Shown here: piece by piece, positions 53,582-62,820 of the stretch | Layout: each line of letters starts with the position of its first letter | How positions within the stretch are numbered: position 1 is the stretch's first letter | NCBI GenBank assembly: GCA_902785605.1 | Contig: CACZZL010000001.1 | Span: 1 to 64,000 of the forward strand | From: an uncultured Bacteroidales bacterium | GTDB taxonomy: Bacteria; Bacteroidota; Bacteroidia; Bacteroidales; Paludibacteraceae | Direction: 5' to 3' | DNA length: 64,000 nucleotides | The notes under the pieces: model-generated | What the model was told of the DNA's origin: nothing | Databases searched by the model: none | What the model saw: only the letters and a program-made list of their open reading frames with translations | Program-made: the position numbers and the translations under genes

Positions 53582-55393
53582 ATGCAGCATAATTTCTACG
53601 ATAGGATGATTGAGTGGCGGGAACGCCACATCAGCGAGAAGCACCTGGTGCTCCTGCTGTCGTTCTTCGTAGGCGCTTTCTCGGCTGCGGCTGCAGCCAT
53701 CCTTAAGACTTTCATTCATTTTATTCAGCAACTGGTAGAGGGGCATTTGATCGCGGATGACCGCACTTGGTGGTACCTCATTACGCCGGTGATCGGTATC
53801 ACGCTTGCTGCTCTATTCGTTAAATACATCGTGCGAGACGATATATCGCACGGTATCACGAAGATCCTCTATGCTATTTCTCAACGTAAGTCTATCATTA
53901 AGGCGCATAATATGTGGTCGTCTGTTGTCGGCTCGGGACTGACAATCGGTTTCGGTGGTTCTGTCGGAGCGGAGGCCCCGATCGTGCTGACCGGTGCTGC
54001 AATCGGTTCCAATCTGGCCAAGGCCTTTCGTTTGGATCAAAAGACAATGATGCTGATGATCGGCTGCGGTGCTGCCGGAGCGATTGGTGGTATCTTCAAA
54101 GCGCCGATTGCCGGTTTGGTCTTCACGCTGGAGGTGCTGATGATGGATCTGACGATGACCTCTGTTGCACCCTTGCTGATCTCGTCGGTTACCGCGACAG
54201 CGATATCCTATATCCTGACGGGTACAGAACCGATGTTCCCCTTGGATAGTGCGGAACCGTTCCTGGTGCAGCGTATCCCGTGGTATCTAATCTTAGGTTT
54301 GGTGTGCGGGTTGATCAGCCTCTATTTCACGCGAGGAATGAACAAGTTGGAGCAGTGGATGAAGCACAGGATCGGTAACATGTGGCTCAAACTGCTTATC
54401 GGAGGTGCGACGCTGAGTCTGCTTATCTTCCTGTTCCCGCCTCTATACGGTGAAGGATATGATGTGATTCGCCAACTCATTAACGGAAACAGCCTTGGTG
54501 CATTGGATAACAGTCCGTTTGCCAAGTATCTGGTACATACGGATTTCTATACTAACCTGGGTACCACGCCCACGCAGTTGCTCATTCTGACGTATTTCAT
54601 CGCCATCATCTTTGTTAAGATCGTGGCCAGCGTTGCGACTAACGGTGCAGGTGGTGTCGGAGGTATCTTTGCTCCTTCACTCTTTATGGGCGCAATAACG
54701 GGATTTGTAGTCGCGCGTATCATGAACCTCACCGGTCTTATGGTTCCGGAGGCGAATTTTGCGTTAGTGGGCATGGCGGGACTGATGTCCGGTGTGATGC
54801 ATGCACCCCTGACGGGTATCTTCCTTATTGCCGAGTTGACAGGCGGCTACCATTTGTTTATGCCGCTCATGATCGTCAGCGTCATCTCGTATCTGACCAT
54901 TATGTTATTCGAGCCGCACTCTTTGTATGCGATGCGTCTTGCGCAGAAAGGCGAATTGCTCACGCATAACAAAGATCGCAATGTGCTGACGCTTCTAAAG
55001 ATGGATAATGTGCTGGAGACGGATTTTATTACGGTCTTCCCGGAGATGAAATTGGGTCAATTGGTCAAAGTGATCTCTGCCAGCAAACGGAATATCTTCC
55101 CTGTGATAGACAATGACGGGCATTTGAAAGGCATATTGCTGTTGGATGAAGTGCGCAATATCATGTTTCAACCGCGTTTATACAACCGTTTCACGGTCAG
55201 CCAGCTCATGACCTCTCCGGCCGCTATCCTGCGTTTTGATCAGCCGATGGATAAGGTGATGGAGACGTTTGAGGATACCGGAGCGTGGAATCTGCCGGTA
55301 GTGGATGCAGACCGACGCTACCTTGGGTTTGTTTCCAAATCCAAGATTTTCAATTCATACAGACACGTTCTCGTTCACTTCTCGGAAGAGTAG
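53582..55393 (+). CDS. ClC-family chloride channel/antiporter with CBS domains
   Basis: 603 residues: about 12 membrane helices (about 20-440) and two C-terminal CBS domains (about 470-595; MKLGQLVKVISASKRNIFPV and MDKVMETFEDTGAWNLPVVD). Signature GGSVGAEAPIVLTGAAIGS replaces the usual GxEGP, and GIFAPSLFMGAITG is the third anion-binding loop. The sequence that would give the GSGIP loop reads RDDISHGITK, as in a divergent branch, so the anion and the mode (channel or H+ exchange) are uncertain. Ends exactly where the convergent MATE gene ends. Confidence 0.9.
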   Translation: MQHNFYDRMIEWRERHISEKHLVLLLSFFVGAFSAAAAAILKTFIHFIQQLVEGHLIADDRTWWYLITPVIGITLAALFVKYIVRDDISHGITKILYAISQRKSIIKAHNMWSSVVGSGLTIGFGGSVGAEAPIVLTGAAIGSNLAKAFRLDQKTMMLMIGCGAAGAIGGIFKAPIAGLVFTLEVLMMDLTMTSVAPLLISSVTATAISYILTGTEPMFPLDSAEPFLVQRIPWYLILGLVCGLISLYFTRGMNKLEQWMKHRIGNMWLKLLIGGATLSLLIFLFPPLYGEGYDVIRQLINGNSLGALDNSPFAKYLVHTDFYTNLGTTPTQLLILTYFIAIIFVKIVASVATNGAGGVGGIFAPSLFMGAITGFVVARIMNLTGLMVPEANFALVGMAGLMSGVMHAPLTGIFLIAELTGGYHLFMPLMIVSVISYLTIMLFEPHSLYAMRLAQKGELLTHNKDRNVLTLLKMDNVLETDFITVFPEMKLGQLVKVISASKRNIFPVIDNDGHLKGILLLDEVRNIMFQPRLYNRFTVSQLMTSPAAILRFDQPMDKVMETFEDTGAWNLPVVDADRRYLGFVSKSKIFNSYRHVLVHFSEE

Positions 55394-56743
55394 TCAGGAT
55401 TTTGTTTGCGGAACTTTGATGCGTGCGGTTAGAAGAATGATGATCGCCGTGATAGCCGACAACGTGTCACTAACCGGAATGGCCCACCACACGCCATCCA
55501 AAGGTGTCTCAAAAACCATGGGCAAGAGGAGCGCTAAAGGAATCAGATAAATGACTTGGCGGGTGAGGCTTAAGAAAATTGCTTTTCCGGCTTTTCCGAT
55601 CGAAGTAAACAGGTTACCCGTCACCATTTGGAATCCGATAATCAGCATAGTCGAGCAGATGATGCGCATGGGCCGAATCGTCTGATCAATCAGTACAGGG
55701 TCGTGTGTGAACATCTTCGTTACCGTTTTCGGGAAGCATTCGCCTAAGAAGAATACCACTCCCATCACTCCCGTTGCATAGATGCATGTCAGATAGAACG
55801 ACTTGAGTACGCGGTCATATTTCTTCGCGCCGTAGTTATAGCCTGTGATAGGCTGCATTCCTTGGTTCAATCCCATCACGATCATGGCAAACACAAACGT
55901 CAATCGGTTAATCACTCCGTAGGAAGCAATTGCCATGTCTCCTCCGAAATTCTTTAACTGGTTGTTGATAATGATGACCACAAGGCAGTGTGCGATGTTG
56001 TACAGGAAAGGCGACATGCCGATGGCTAATGCGCGTAGTGTGATATGTCGGTTGAGCTTCCAAATTCCTCGATGAAACCGAACTAATTCGTTCTTGTCCA
56101 TGAACTTGGTGAACTGCCACGTAACAGCGATTGCCTGGCTGATGACGGTTGCTAAGGCGGCTCCCCGCACTCCCATATCCAGCCCGAAGATAAAAATCGG
56201 ATCCAGGATGATATTCACCACCACAGCCACAATAGTCGCTGTCATGGAGAAACGCGGATGGCCGGCTGAACGCAGCATGGCATTGAGACCGAAATAGATA
56301 TGGGTCAGGATATTGCCATACAGGATTATCTCCATGTACTCATGTGCATACAATAGGGTGTCTTCGCTTGCTCCAAACGCCATGAGAATAGGATCCAGCC
56401 AAACCAGTCCGATGACCATCACGATGGCTGACAGGATGATGTTCAGCACAATCACGTTCCCCAGCACTCTGTTGGCACGGTCGTAGTCTTTTTCTCCCAG
56501 ATAGATGGCTAATAAGGAAGAAGCGCCGACCCCAACCAAACTACCGAACGCCGCGCATATGTCCATGAATGGTTTAGCCACGGTCAATGCCCCCAAGGCT
56601 AACGCACCGCAGCCATGTCCGATATAGATACTGTCTACTATATTGTACAGCGAAGTGGCTGTCATTGCAATAATGGCAGGCAGTGCGTACTTGAATAGCA
56701 GAGTATGTACCGGCGCGGTGCCGAGTTCGGAGGTTCGGGACAT
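55394..56743 (-). CDS. MATE-family efflux transporter
   Basis: 449 residues with 12 predicted helices in two related halves. N-terminus LLFKYALPAIIAMTATSLYNIVDSIYIGHG is typical, and MGLNQGMQPITGYNYGAKKYDR is the well-known MATE motif in the second half. It probably exports drugs or metabolites by Na+ or H+ exchange. The ATG is 1 nt from the mrp stop, so the two share a transcript; stop codon abuts that of the ClC gene. Confidence 0.93.
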   Translation of the reverse strand: MSRTSELGTAPVHTLLFKYALPAIIAMTATSLYNIVDSIYIGHGCGALALGALTVAKPFMDICAAFGSLVGVGASSLLAIYLGEKDYDRANRVLGNVIVLNIILSAIVMVIGLVWLDPILMAFGASEDTLLYAHEYMEIILYGNILTHIYFGLNAMLRSAGHPRFSMTATIVAVVVNIILDPIFIFGLDMGVRGAALATVISQAIAVTWQFTKFMDKNELVRFHRGIWKLNRHITLRALAIGMSPFLYNIAHCLVVIIINNQLKNFGGDMAIASYGVINRLTFVFAMIVMGLNQGMQPITGYNYGAKKYDRVLKSFYLTCIYATGVMGVVFFLGECFPKTVTKMFTHDPVLIDQTIRPMRIICSTMLIIGFQMVTGNLFTSIGKAGKAIFLSLTRQVIYLIPLALLLPMVFETPLDGVWWAIPVSDTLSAITAIIILLTARIKVPQTKS

Positions 56744-56744
56744 G

Positions 56745-57797
56745 TTATTGGTTTGTGTTCAGTTCTTTGGCAATCTGTTTGAATGCTTCTGCTGCCGGAT
56801 GACCGGATTGCATCGCAATAGGCAGTCCTTCATCTCCTCCCTCACGGATGGATTGTACTAGCGGAATTTGTCCCAATAGCGGAATATTCAACTCCTCTGC
56901 CAGTGCTTTTCCTCCGTCTTTTCCGAAAATATAATACTTGTTGCTCGGTAGTTCGGCCGGAGTGAACCAAGCCATATTCTCCACGATACCGAGGATGGGG
57001 ACATTCACTTTCTCATTGCGGAACATCTCAACCCCTTTACGTGCATCTACCAGCGCTACCGGTTGAGGTGTAGTGACAACAATCACACCTGTCAGGTGCA
57101 ATTCCGATATCAATGTCAGATGAATATCACTTGTTCCGGGAGGAAGGTCAATCAAGAAATAATCGAGTTCTCCCCAATGGGCATCTTCAATCAGCTGTTT
57201 GATGGCATTGCTTGCCATACCTCCCCGCCATATAACCGCTTGTTCGGGATTGACAAAGAATCCGATAGATAGCATTTTGACGCCGTATTGCTCAATCGGT
57301 TCAATGAGCGTACGCCCCTCTTCCTCTACCGATACCGGACGACAGTCCTCCGTGCCGAACATCTTTGGCATAGAAGGGCCGTGGATATCGGCATCTAATA
57401 GTCCCACACGGAAACCTGCTTGTGCCAATGCTACTGCCAGGTTGGCTGTAACGGTCGATTTGCCGACTCCTCCTTTTCCGCTATGAATGGCAATGATGTG
57501 TTTGGCGCGGACAGGGGCGTGGTGATCGGAGACCGAAGTTGGGATATTTTGCTTAACAAACTTGGTGTGGATGTGTGCAGAAACGTTCGGATCGATGTAG
57601 GTTTGCAACGCTACTTCGGATGCTTTGATGACTGATTTGAGGAAGGGATCGTTATCTTTTTGAAAAATCAACGAGAACGAAACCTCAAAACCCGATATGC
57701 GGATATCGTCTTCCAGCATACCGCTTTCAATCAAGTCTTTGCCGGTGCCCGGGTAACGCACATGACGGAGGGCATCTATAATCTGTTGTGGATACAT
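56745..57797 (-). CDS. Mrp/NBP35-type iron-sulfur cluster carrier ATPase
   Basis: 350 residues from ATG 57797: N-terminal MIP18/DUF59 domain (about 1-75; RHVRYPGTGKDLIESGML) and a ParA-like P-loop domain with SGKGGVGKST (106-115), LLDADIHGPSMPKMFG and LIDLPPGTSDIHLTL. Mrp proteins carry Fe-S clusters to apoproteins. The C-terminal CxxC seen in many relatives is not present after ENMAWFTPAEL. Longer in-frame starts lie upstream of the promoter and are rejected. Confidence 0.92.
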   Translation of the reverse strand: MYPQQIIDALRHVRYPGTGKDLIESGMLEDDIRISGFEVSFSLIFQKDNDPFLKSVIKASEVALQTYIDPNVSAHIHTKFVKQNIPTSVSDHHAPVRAKHIIAIHSGKGGVGKSTVTANLAVALAQAGFRVGLLDADIHGPSMPKMFGTEDCRPVSVEEEGRTLIEPIEQYGVKMLSIGFFVNPEQAVIWRGGMASNAIKQLIEDAHWGELDYFLIDLPPGTSDIHLTLISELHLTGVIVVTTPQPVALVDARKGVEMFRNEKVNVPILGIVENMAWFTPAELPSNKYYIFGKDGGKALAEELNIPLLGQIPLVQSIREGGDEGLPIAMQSGHPAAEAFKQIAKELNTNQ

Positions 57798-57838
57798 ACT
57801 ATTTCTTATCCTTTTATTGGTTAACACGAAAAGACGTG

Positions 57839-57870
57839 CAAAGGTACAAAAAAAATTGCTTTCATGCAAT
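57839..57870 (-). promoter_or_regulatory. Promoter of the mrp-MATE unit
   Basis: Minus-strand ATTG (57867-57870), 20 nt, TACCTTTG (57839-57846). Confidence 0.72.
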
Positions 57871-57917
57871 AATTTCTAGATAAAAATGACAAAATATTCG
57901 AAAAAAAGGTGCAAAAT

Positions 57918-57949
57918 CTTGCATGATTGAAAAAAAAATCGTACCTTTG
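57918..57949 (+). promoter_or_regulatory. Promoter of the TM2/DUF2752 unit
   Basis: CTTG (57918-57921), 20 nt, TACCTTTG (57942-57949). The leader to 58012 contains CGGA...TCCG pairing and a 9-codon frame from ATG 57997 that overlaps the main start out of frame. Confidence 0.75.
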
Positions 57950-58012
57950 CATGCGATTATAAACGGAGGGTGCCGAAAATCCGCAGAAGAGTAGGCATGA
58001 AACAAGAAATAT

Positions 58013-58366
58013 ATGGATCAAGCTAAGATTGAAGCTTACCTGTCAAAAAATGGCCCTAAGTTACCCGAATCGAAGTTCGCTGAGTTAAGAGCTGCATTGG
58101 CACAAATAAACGATGACCAATTGATTAGCCTTGAGTCCGTCAAATTAAAATCGCCGACAACGATGACTCTTATCGCATGGTTGCTTGGTTTCTGGGCAAT
58201 TGACCGTTTTGCGATGGGGCAGATATTGTACGGTGTTATCAAATTGCTAACATGCGGAGGAGCTTGGGTTTGGTGGATTATTGATATCTTCACAGCACGC
58301 AGACGTACTCGGGAGTATAATTACGCTAAACTGAAAGATGCTCTCGCAGCTCAAGGTATCGCTTAA
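58013..58366 (+). CDS. TM2 domain-containing membrane protein
   Basis: 117 residues: a helical cytosolic N-terminal half and a TM2 domain (about 48-95) with two membrane helices joined by a short turn (LIAWLLGFWAIDRFAMGQ; LLTCGGAWVWWIIDIF). The D-R-F-x-x-G motif in the first helix is the TM2 hallmark. Function in bacteria is unknown. It is followed after 3 nt by a DUF2752 gene; the two are frequent companions in Bacteroidota. Confidence 0.87.
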   Translation: MDQAKIEAYLSKNGPKLPESKFAELRAALAQINDDQLISLESVKLKSPTTMTLIAWLLGFWAIDRFAMGQILYGVIKLLTCGGAWVWWIIDIFTARRRTREYNYAKLKDALAAQGIA

Positions 58367-58369
58367 CGC

Positions 58370-58753
58370 ATGTCCCGTTTTAAGCCATTCATATGGCTGT
58401 TGCTGATTGAGTTTACGGCACTGGTCTTTGTACTGGGTGTCGTATATTTTCAAATACCAATTGCTTGCCCGTTCAAGGCAATCACAGGTATTCCGTGTCC
58501 GGGGTGCGGAGGAACACGGGCATTTATAGCATTGTTACATGGACATATATGGGAGGCTATCACCATTAATCCTCTATCCGTATTACTTATTCTTTGTCTA
58601 TTAGTAGCACCGGTGTGGGTGTTTGTTGACTGCTTGCGGGGAACGAAAACCTTGGGCCGCGTGCTGAAATACCAGTGGCCGACGTGGAGTATCATCGTAA
58701 TGGCGGTGGTTATACTTGCTAATTGGATATGGAATATCTGCAAAGGTATATAA
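58370..58753 (+). CDS. DUF2752 membrane protein
   Basis: 127 residues with three membrane helices. The defining motif CPFKAITGIPCPGCGGTRAF (residues about 33-52) with paired Cys lies after the first helix, then NPLSVLLILCLLVAPVWVF. The Cys set might bind metal; no function is known. Last gene of the unit, ending before the terminator at 58776-58804. Confidence 0.88.
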   Translation: MSRFKPFIWLLLIEFTALVFVLGVVYFQIPIACPFKAITGIPCPGCGGTRAFIALLHGHIWEAITINPLSVLLILCLLVAPVWVFVDCLRGTKTLGRVLKYQWPTWSIIVMAVVILANWIWNICKGI

Positions 58754-58775
58754 AGAGTTCTAACCTATTCAAAAC

Positions 58776-58804
58776 AAAAAAGGACATCGTTTGATGTCCT
58801 TTTT
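58776..58804. terminator. Bidirectional terminator between DUF2752 and tRNA-Pro
   Basis: A 12-bp stem (AAAAAGGACATC with GATGTCCTTTTT, GTTT loop). It ends the plus-strand unit and, on the other strand, begins right after the 3' end of tRNA-Pro. Confidence 0.88.
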
Positions 58805-58805
58805 G

Positions 58806-58878
58806 TCGAGAAGACGTGACTCGAACACGCGACCCCTACGTCCCGAACGTAGTGCGCTACCAACTGCGCCACTTCTCG
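58806..58878 (-). tRNA. tRNA-Pro (anticodon CGG)
   Basis: 73-nt cloverleaf on the minus strand: acceptor CGAGAAG/CTTCTCG, D stem GCGC/GCGC, anticodon stem CTACG/CGTAG around TTCGGGA, variable GGGTC, T stem GCGTG/CACGT (one wobble), discriminator A; CCA not encoded. A small hairpin (ATTTGC-TCC-GCAAAT on the plus strand) directly precedes the 5' end and may aid RNase P processing. Confidence 0.94.
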
Positions 58879-58942
58879 ATTTGCTCCGCAAATCTCGATT
58901 CTTTGGCATACCAAATTTTCTCGATTTCTACGAAAGCGGGTG

Positions 58943-58974
58943 CAAAGGTACTGCTTTTTTTTGATATACGCAAA
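58943..58974 (-). promoter_or_regulatory. Promoter of tRNA-Pro
   Basis: Minus-strand TTTG (58971-58974), 20 nt ending AAAAAAAAGCAG, TACCTTTG (58943-58950). Confidence 0.85.
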
Positions 58975-58985
58975 TTATTTTGCAA

Positions 58986-61301
58986 TTATTTTGCACTTTT
59001 TCGCTTAAAAGTGCGTTTTCCGGGCTTAATGGGCTCATTTTTTGCCATTATTTCCCTCACATTCTCCTCTGTCATCGTTTCCGGTGAAACAGATTTAGGA
59101 ATTTGGTAGTTCCCTTCCGGAGTATGGATATAAGCTCCATATCGACCATTCAGCACCTGAATATCTCCCCATTGATGAATAGGGGTAGCGGCCTGTTGTT
59201 TCTCAATAATGAGGGCAATCGCTTCTGCCATCGTCATCGTCAACGGGTCCTTCCCTCGCGGAATACTGATGAACGATTTATTAAACTGCACGTACGGGCC
59301 ATATTTACCTTCGCCGATAACCACCTCTTTCCCTTCATACTCTCCGAGCGTCATAGGAAGTGATGTCTTGAACAGTTCCAGTGCTTCCGGGAGAGTAATG
59401 GAGAAGATCGATTGACCTTTCTTGAGGCTCGCAAACCGTGGTTTCTCGTCCACGGCATCACCGAGTTGCACGCATGGCCCGATCTTACTGATTTTCGCGT
59501 ACACAGGTTGACTGCTAACAGGATCTATTCCCAGCAACCGACCGGCGACTTTTCCCGATGGAATCGATGAAAGTAATGGTTTAAACGTTTTGTAAAACGC
59601 ATCAACAGTCTGTACCCAATCTGCACGACCGATAGCGATGCGGTCGAACTGCTCTTCTTCGTGTGCAGTAAAATCGTAACTCAGGATAGACGGGAAATGT
59701 TCCACCAGGAAATCGTTTGTGATGCGTCCCAAATCCGTAGGGAGTAACCGTTGTGCATCGGCACCGTACATTTCTGTTTTTTGCTTCTCGGTTACCATGC
59801 CGTTTTTGAGCGTAAGAACCGAGGTGTCGCGTTTCTGACCGGCCACAGAGCCGCGTTCCACATATTTGACATGTTGGATGGTCTCGATAATCGTGGCGTA
59901 GGTGGAAGGGCGCCCGATTCCGAGTTCTTCCATGCGTTTAACCAGCGTGGCCTCATTATAACGGTAAGGCGGTTTGGCGTAAGTTTGTACAGCCTCGGCT
60001 CCTTGCAAGCGCAATCTTTCGCGCGGAGACATCGCCGGTAAAATACGTCGTTCTTCTGCATCCTCATCCGAAGACTGTACATAGACACGCGTGAAGCCGT
60101 CAAATGTGATCACTTCTCCTGTAGCGGCGAATGCGTACTTACTACCGTGAATAGATACCTCTATGGTGGTTTTCTCACTTTCTGCCTCTTCCATTTGAGA
60201 GGCGATGGTGCGTTTCCAAATTAGTTCGTACAGACGCTGCTCGTCTTTTGTGGCACCGGCAGTCAAAGTGCTCATATAGGTCGGGCGAATCGCTTCGTGT
60301 GCCTCTTGTGCACCTTTGGCTTTCGTGTGGAATTGGCGTGTGTGCACGTATTCTTTTCCGTATTTTTCGGCGATTACTTCTTTGCTTGTAGCCAAAGCGA
60401 GCGTGGAAAGATTGACAGAGTCCGTACGCATATAAGTGATATGTCCGCTCTCATACAACGATTGCGCCAAACGCATCGTTTTTGATACCGTAAATTTCAG
60501 TTTGCGTGCTGCTTCTTGTTGAAGCGAAGAGGTAGTGAAAGGCGGAGCCGGCATGTGTTTAAGGGGCTTACGCTGCACATCTCGTACGATGAACTGTGAA
60601 GATGAGAGACTCTCCAGAAACTCTATGGCGTCCTTTTTGTGTGAAAAACGATGATTCAATTCGCACTTGAGTACCGAAGCATCCCCCGGATTTACTCCGA
60701 TGAAATCGGCAAAAACACGATAAGAGGACGATGCTCTAAAGGATTCAATTTCCCGCTCTTTTTCCACAATCAAACGTACCGCGACAGATTGTACACGTCC
60801 GGCAGACAGACCGGTGGTCACTTTTTTCCATAAGATGGGTGATAATTCAAAACCGACAATGCGGTCCAATACACGGCGTGCTTGCTGTGCATTTACCAAA
60901 TTATAATCGATATCGCGCGGGTGCAGGATAGCATCTTGAATAGCAGATTTGGTGATTTCGTGAAATACGATACGTTTGGTATCTTTGTTCTCCAGTCCTA
61001 ATACTTCCTTTAGATGCCAAGCAATTGCTTCTCCTTCACGGTCTTCATCGGAAGCCAGCCAAACGGTATCCGCTTTTTTGACTTCGCGTTGCAATTGCTC
61101 AATCAGGTGCTCCTTGTGCGCATCAATGGCATAGTGTGGCTGGTAACCATGCTCGAAATCAATACCCATAGAGTTTTTACCTATAGGCTCGATATCACGC
61201 ACATGACCTTGACTGCTCAAAACATGATATTCAGTACCCAAAAATTTTTCAATTGTCTTAGCTTTTGCCGGAGACTCTACTATTACTAAATTTTTGCTCA
61301 T
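58986..61301 (-). CDS. topA: DNA topoisomerase I (type IA)
   Basis: 771 residues from ATG 61301. TOPRIM domain with VESPAKAKTIEKFLG and WLASDEDREGEAIAWHL, catalytic Tyr290 in YMRTDSVNLS, and AGRVQSVAVRLI. After about residue 590 come C-terminal topoisomerase repeats (KYGPYVQFNKSFISIPRGKDP; GRYGAYIHTPEGNYQIP) instead of zinc fingers, with a Lys-rich end (KRTFKRKSAK). It relaxes negative supercoils. The last base is only 12 nt from the tRNA-Pro promoter. A start 30 nt upstream is possible but less typical. Confidence 0.96.
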   Translation of the reverse strand: MSKNLVIVESPAKAKTIEKFLGTEYHVLSSQGHVRDIEPIGKNSMGIDFEHGYQPHYAIDAHKEHLIEQLQREVKKADTVWLASDEDREGEAIAWHLKEVLGLENKDTKRIVFHEITKSAIQDAILHPRDIDYNLVNAQQARRVLDRIVGFELSPILWKKVTTGLSAGRVQSVAVRLIVEKEREIESFRASSSYRVFADFIGVNPGDASVLKCELNHRFSHKKDAIEFLESLSSSQFIVRDVQRKPLKHMPAPPFTTSSLQQEAARKLKFTVSKTMRLAQSLYESGHITYMRTDSVNLSTLALATSKEVIAEKYGKEYVHTRQFHTKAKGAQEAHEAIRPTYMSTLTAGATKDEQRLYELIWKRTIASQMEEAESEKTTIEVSIHGSKYAFAATGEVITFDGFTRVYVQSSDEDAEERRILPAMSPRERLRLQGAEAVQTYAKPPYRYNEATLVKRMEELGIGRPSTYATIIETIQHVKYVERGSVAGQKRDTSVLTLKNGMVTEKQKTEMYGADAQRLLPTDLGRITNDFLVEHFPSILSYDFTAHEEEQFDRIAIGRADWVQTVDAFYKTFKPLLSSIPSGKVAGRLLGIDPVSSQPVYAKISKIGPCVQLGDAVDEKPRFASLKKGQSIFSITLPEALELFKTSLPMTLGEYEGKEVVIGEGKYGPYVQFNKSFISIPRGKDPLTMTMAEAIALIIEKQQAATPIHQWGDIQVLNGRYGAYIHTPEGNYQIPKSVSPETMTEENVREIMAKNEPIKPGKRTFKRKSAK

Positions 61302-61341
61302 AATCACTATTAAATAAGGAGTGCCCTCCAAAAAACGGCTG

Positions 61342-61373
61342 CAAAAGTAGTATAATTAATTTATTTATGCAAA
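61342..61373 (-). promoter_or_regulatory. Promoter of topA
   Basis: Minus-strand TTTG (61370-61373), 20 nt, TACTTTTG (61342-61349). Confidence 0.78.
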
Positions 61374-61387
61374 TTTTTTTTTCAATG

Positions 61388-61419
61388 CTTGCATATATCA
61401 AAGATATTTAGTATCTTTG
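61388..61419 (+). promoter_or_regulatory. Promoter of the nfeD-floA-nitrilase-recJ run
   Basis: CTTG (61388-61391), 20 nt, TATCTTTG (61412-61419), about 50 nt before the first ATG. Confidence 0.75.
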
Positions 61420-61468
61420 CAGCCGATTTGAAAAAAATAGTTGTAAATTTTTTTATTGAAAGGCTTGC

Positions 61469-61798
61469 ATGGATATTTTTTTAGTCGTATTATTAGTGCT
61501 CGCGGGCGTCGCGCTATTATTAATGGAGATGTTCCTGCTTCCGGGTTTTGGCATAGCGGGCATCAGTGGATTTGCCTGCCTGATAGGCGCAGTAGTTGTG
61601 GCATGGCTGTTCATTAGCCAACTGGCCGGTATTATTACCTTGTGCGCATGTGTATTGCTCACTGCATTGGCCATATGGGGATTTGTGCGGAGTAAGGCAT
61701 TGGATAAGATGGCATTGGATACCAAGATTGATGGTCATGTCGAGTTGGCGAACAACAAACTCAATAAAGAGGAAAATAAAGAAAAAAAAGAATCATAA
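61469..61798 (+). CDS. NfeD-like membrane protein
   Basis: 109 residues: three hydrophobic segments (about 3-20, 24-46, 52-72; EMFLLPGFGIAGISG is characteristic of NfeD) and a short Lys/Glu-rich tail. The C-terminal OB-fold of full NfeD proteins is missing or very short. NfeD partners with flotillin-like proteins in membrane microdomains, and indeed floA follows after 24 nt. Length is shorter than usual, a membrane-only version. Confidence 0.83.
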   Translation: MDIFLVVLLVLAGVALLLMEMFLLPGFGIAGISGFACLIGAVVVAWLFISQLAGIITLCACVLLTALAIWGFVRSKALDKMALDTKIDGHVELANNKLNKEENKEKKES

Positions 61799-61822
61799 TC
61801 AATCATCTAAAATTTACTCATT

Positions 61823-62815
61823 ATGGGAGCAGCAGAATTTAGTATTCTCCAACTGGTGCTGGTTGGATTAGTAGGCATCGGTGTAATCATTTTCTTGTAT
61901 TATGTGCCCTTTATGCTGTGGATCAACGCGGCTGTGAGTGGTGTGCACATCAGTTTAATTCAACTTTTCCTTATGCGTATCCGTAAAGTGCCACCCGCAA
62001 AGATTGTTAACTGTCTGATTGAGGCGCACAAAGCCGGTTTGACAGATGTGAAGCGTGACGGTCTGGAGGCGCACTACCTGGCCGGTGGTCATATTGAGCG
62101 CGTGGTGCATGCACTCGTGTCGGCCAGCAAAGCAGGTATCACACTGCCGTTCCAGATGGCAACAGCAATTGATCTTGCCGGTCGTGATGTGTTTGAGGCA
62201 GTGCAGATGTCAGTGAACCCTAAAGTGATTGATACCCCTCCTGTTACAGCAGTGGCGAAAGACGGTATTCAGTTGATTGCCAAAGCACGTGTAACTGTAC
62301 GTGCGAACATCAAGCAATTGGTTGGTGGTGCCGGTGAAGATACGATTCTTGCCCGTGTTGGTGAAGGTATCGTTAGTTCAATTGGTAGTGCAGAGAGTCA
62401 CAAGCAAGTATTGGAGAACCCGGATTCGATTAGTAAACTGGTGCTCTCTAAAGGTTTGGATGACGGAACGGCATTTGAGATTCTGTCCATTGATATCGCC
62501 GACATTGATGTAGGTAAGAACATCGGTGCGCAGCTCCAAATGGATCAGGCGGAAGCAGATAAGAATATCGCACAAGCGAAAGCTGAAGAGCGTCGTTCGA
62601 TGGCTATTGCCAGTGAGCAGGAGATGAAAGCAAAAGCACAGGAAGCACGCGCCAAAGTGATTGAGGCTGAGGCACTTGTGCCGCAAGCGATGGCAGAAGC
62701 TTTCCGTAATGGAAACCTCGGCATCATGGATTACTATCGCATGCAGAACATGCAGGCAGATACCGCGATGCGCGAGAACATAGCCGGAACGGGAGACAAG
62801 AAGGGTAAGAAATAA
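61823..62815 (+). CDS. floA: Flotillin-like protein FloA
   Basis: 330 residues: an N-terminal membrane hairpin (about 12-55), SPFH-type domain ([43 protein letters not shown]), and a coiled-coil Ala/Glu-rich part ([27 protein letters not shown] shortened here to its pattern) ending near 310. FloA scaffolds ordered membrane domains and influences secretion and cell-wall proteins. The preceding NfeD-like gene supports the assignment; the nitrilase gene starts 5 nt after. Confidence 0.93.
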   Translation: MGAAEFSILQLVLVGLVGIGVIIFLYYVPFMLWINAAVSGVHISLIQLFLMRIRKVPPAKIVNCLIEAHKAGLTDVKRDGLEAHYLAGGHIERVVHALVSASKAGITLPFQMATAIDLAGRDVFEAVQMSVNPKVIDTPPVTAVAKDGIQLIAKARVTVRANIKQLVGGAGEDTILARVGEGIVSSIGSAESHKQVLENPDSISKLVLSKGLDDGTAFEILSIDIADIDVGKNIGAQLQMDQAEADKNIAQAKAEERRSMAIASEQEMKAKAQEARAKVIEAEALVPQAMAEAFRNGNLGIMDYYRMQNMQADTAMRENIAGTGDKKGKK

Positions 62816-62820
62816 AAGGA

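Noticed and set aside
57956-58012. Riboswitch in the leader of the TM2 gene
   Set aside because: Some CGGA/TCCG pairing is possible, but I recognise no known riboswitch consensus and the leader is only about 55 nt.
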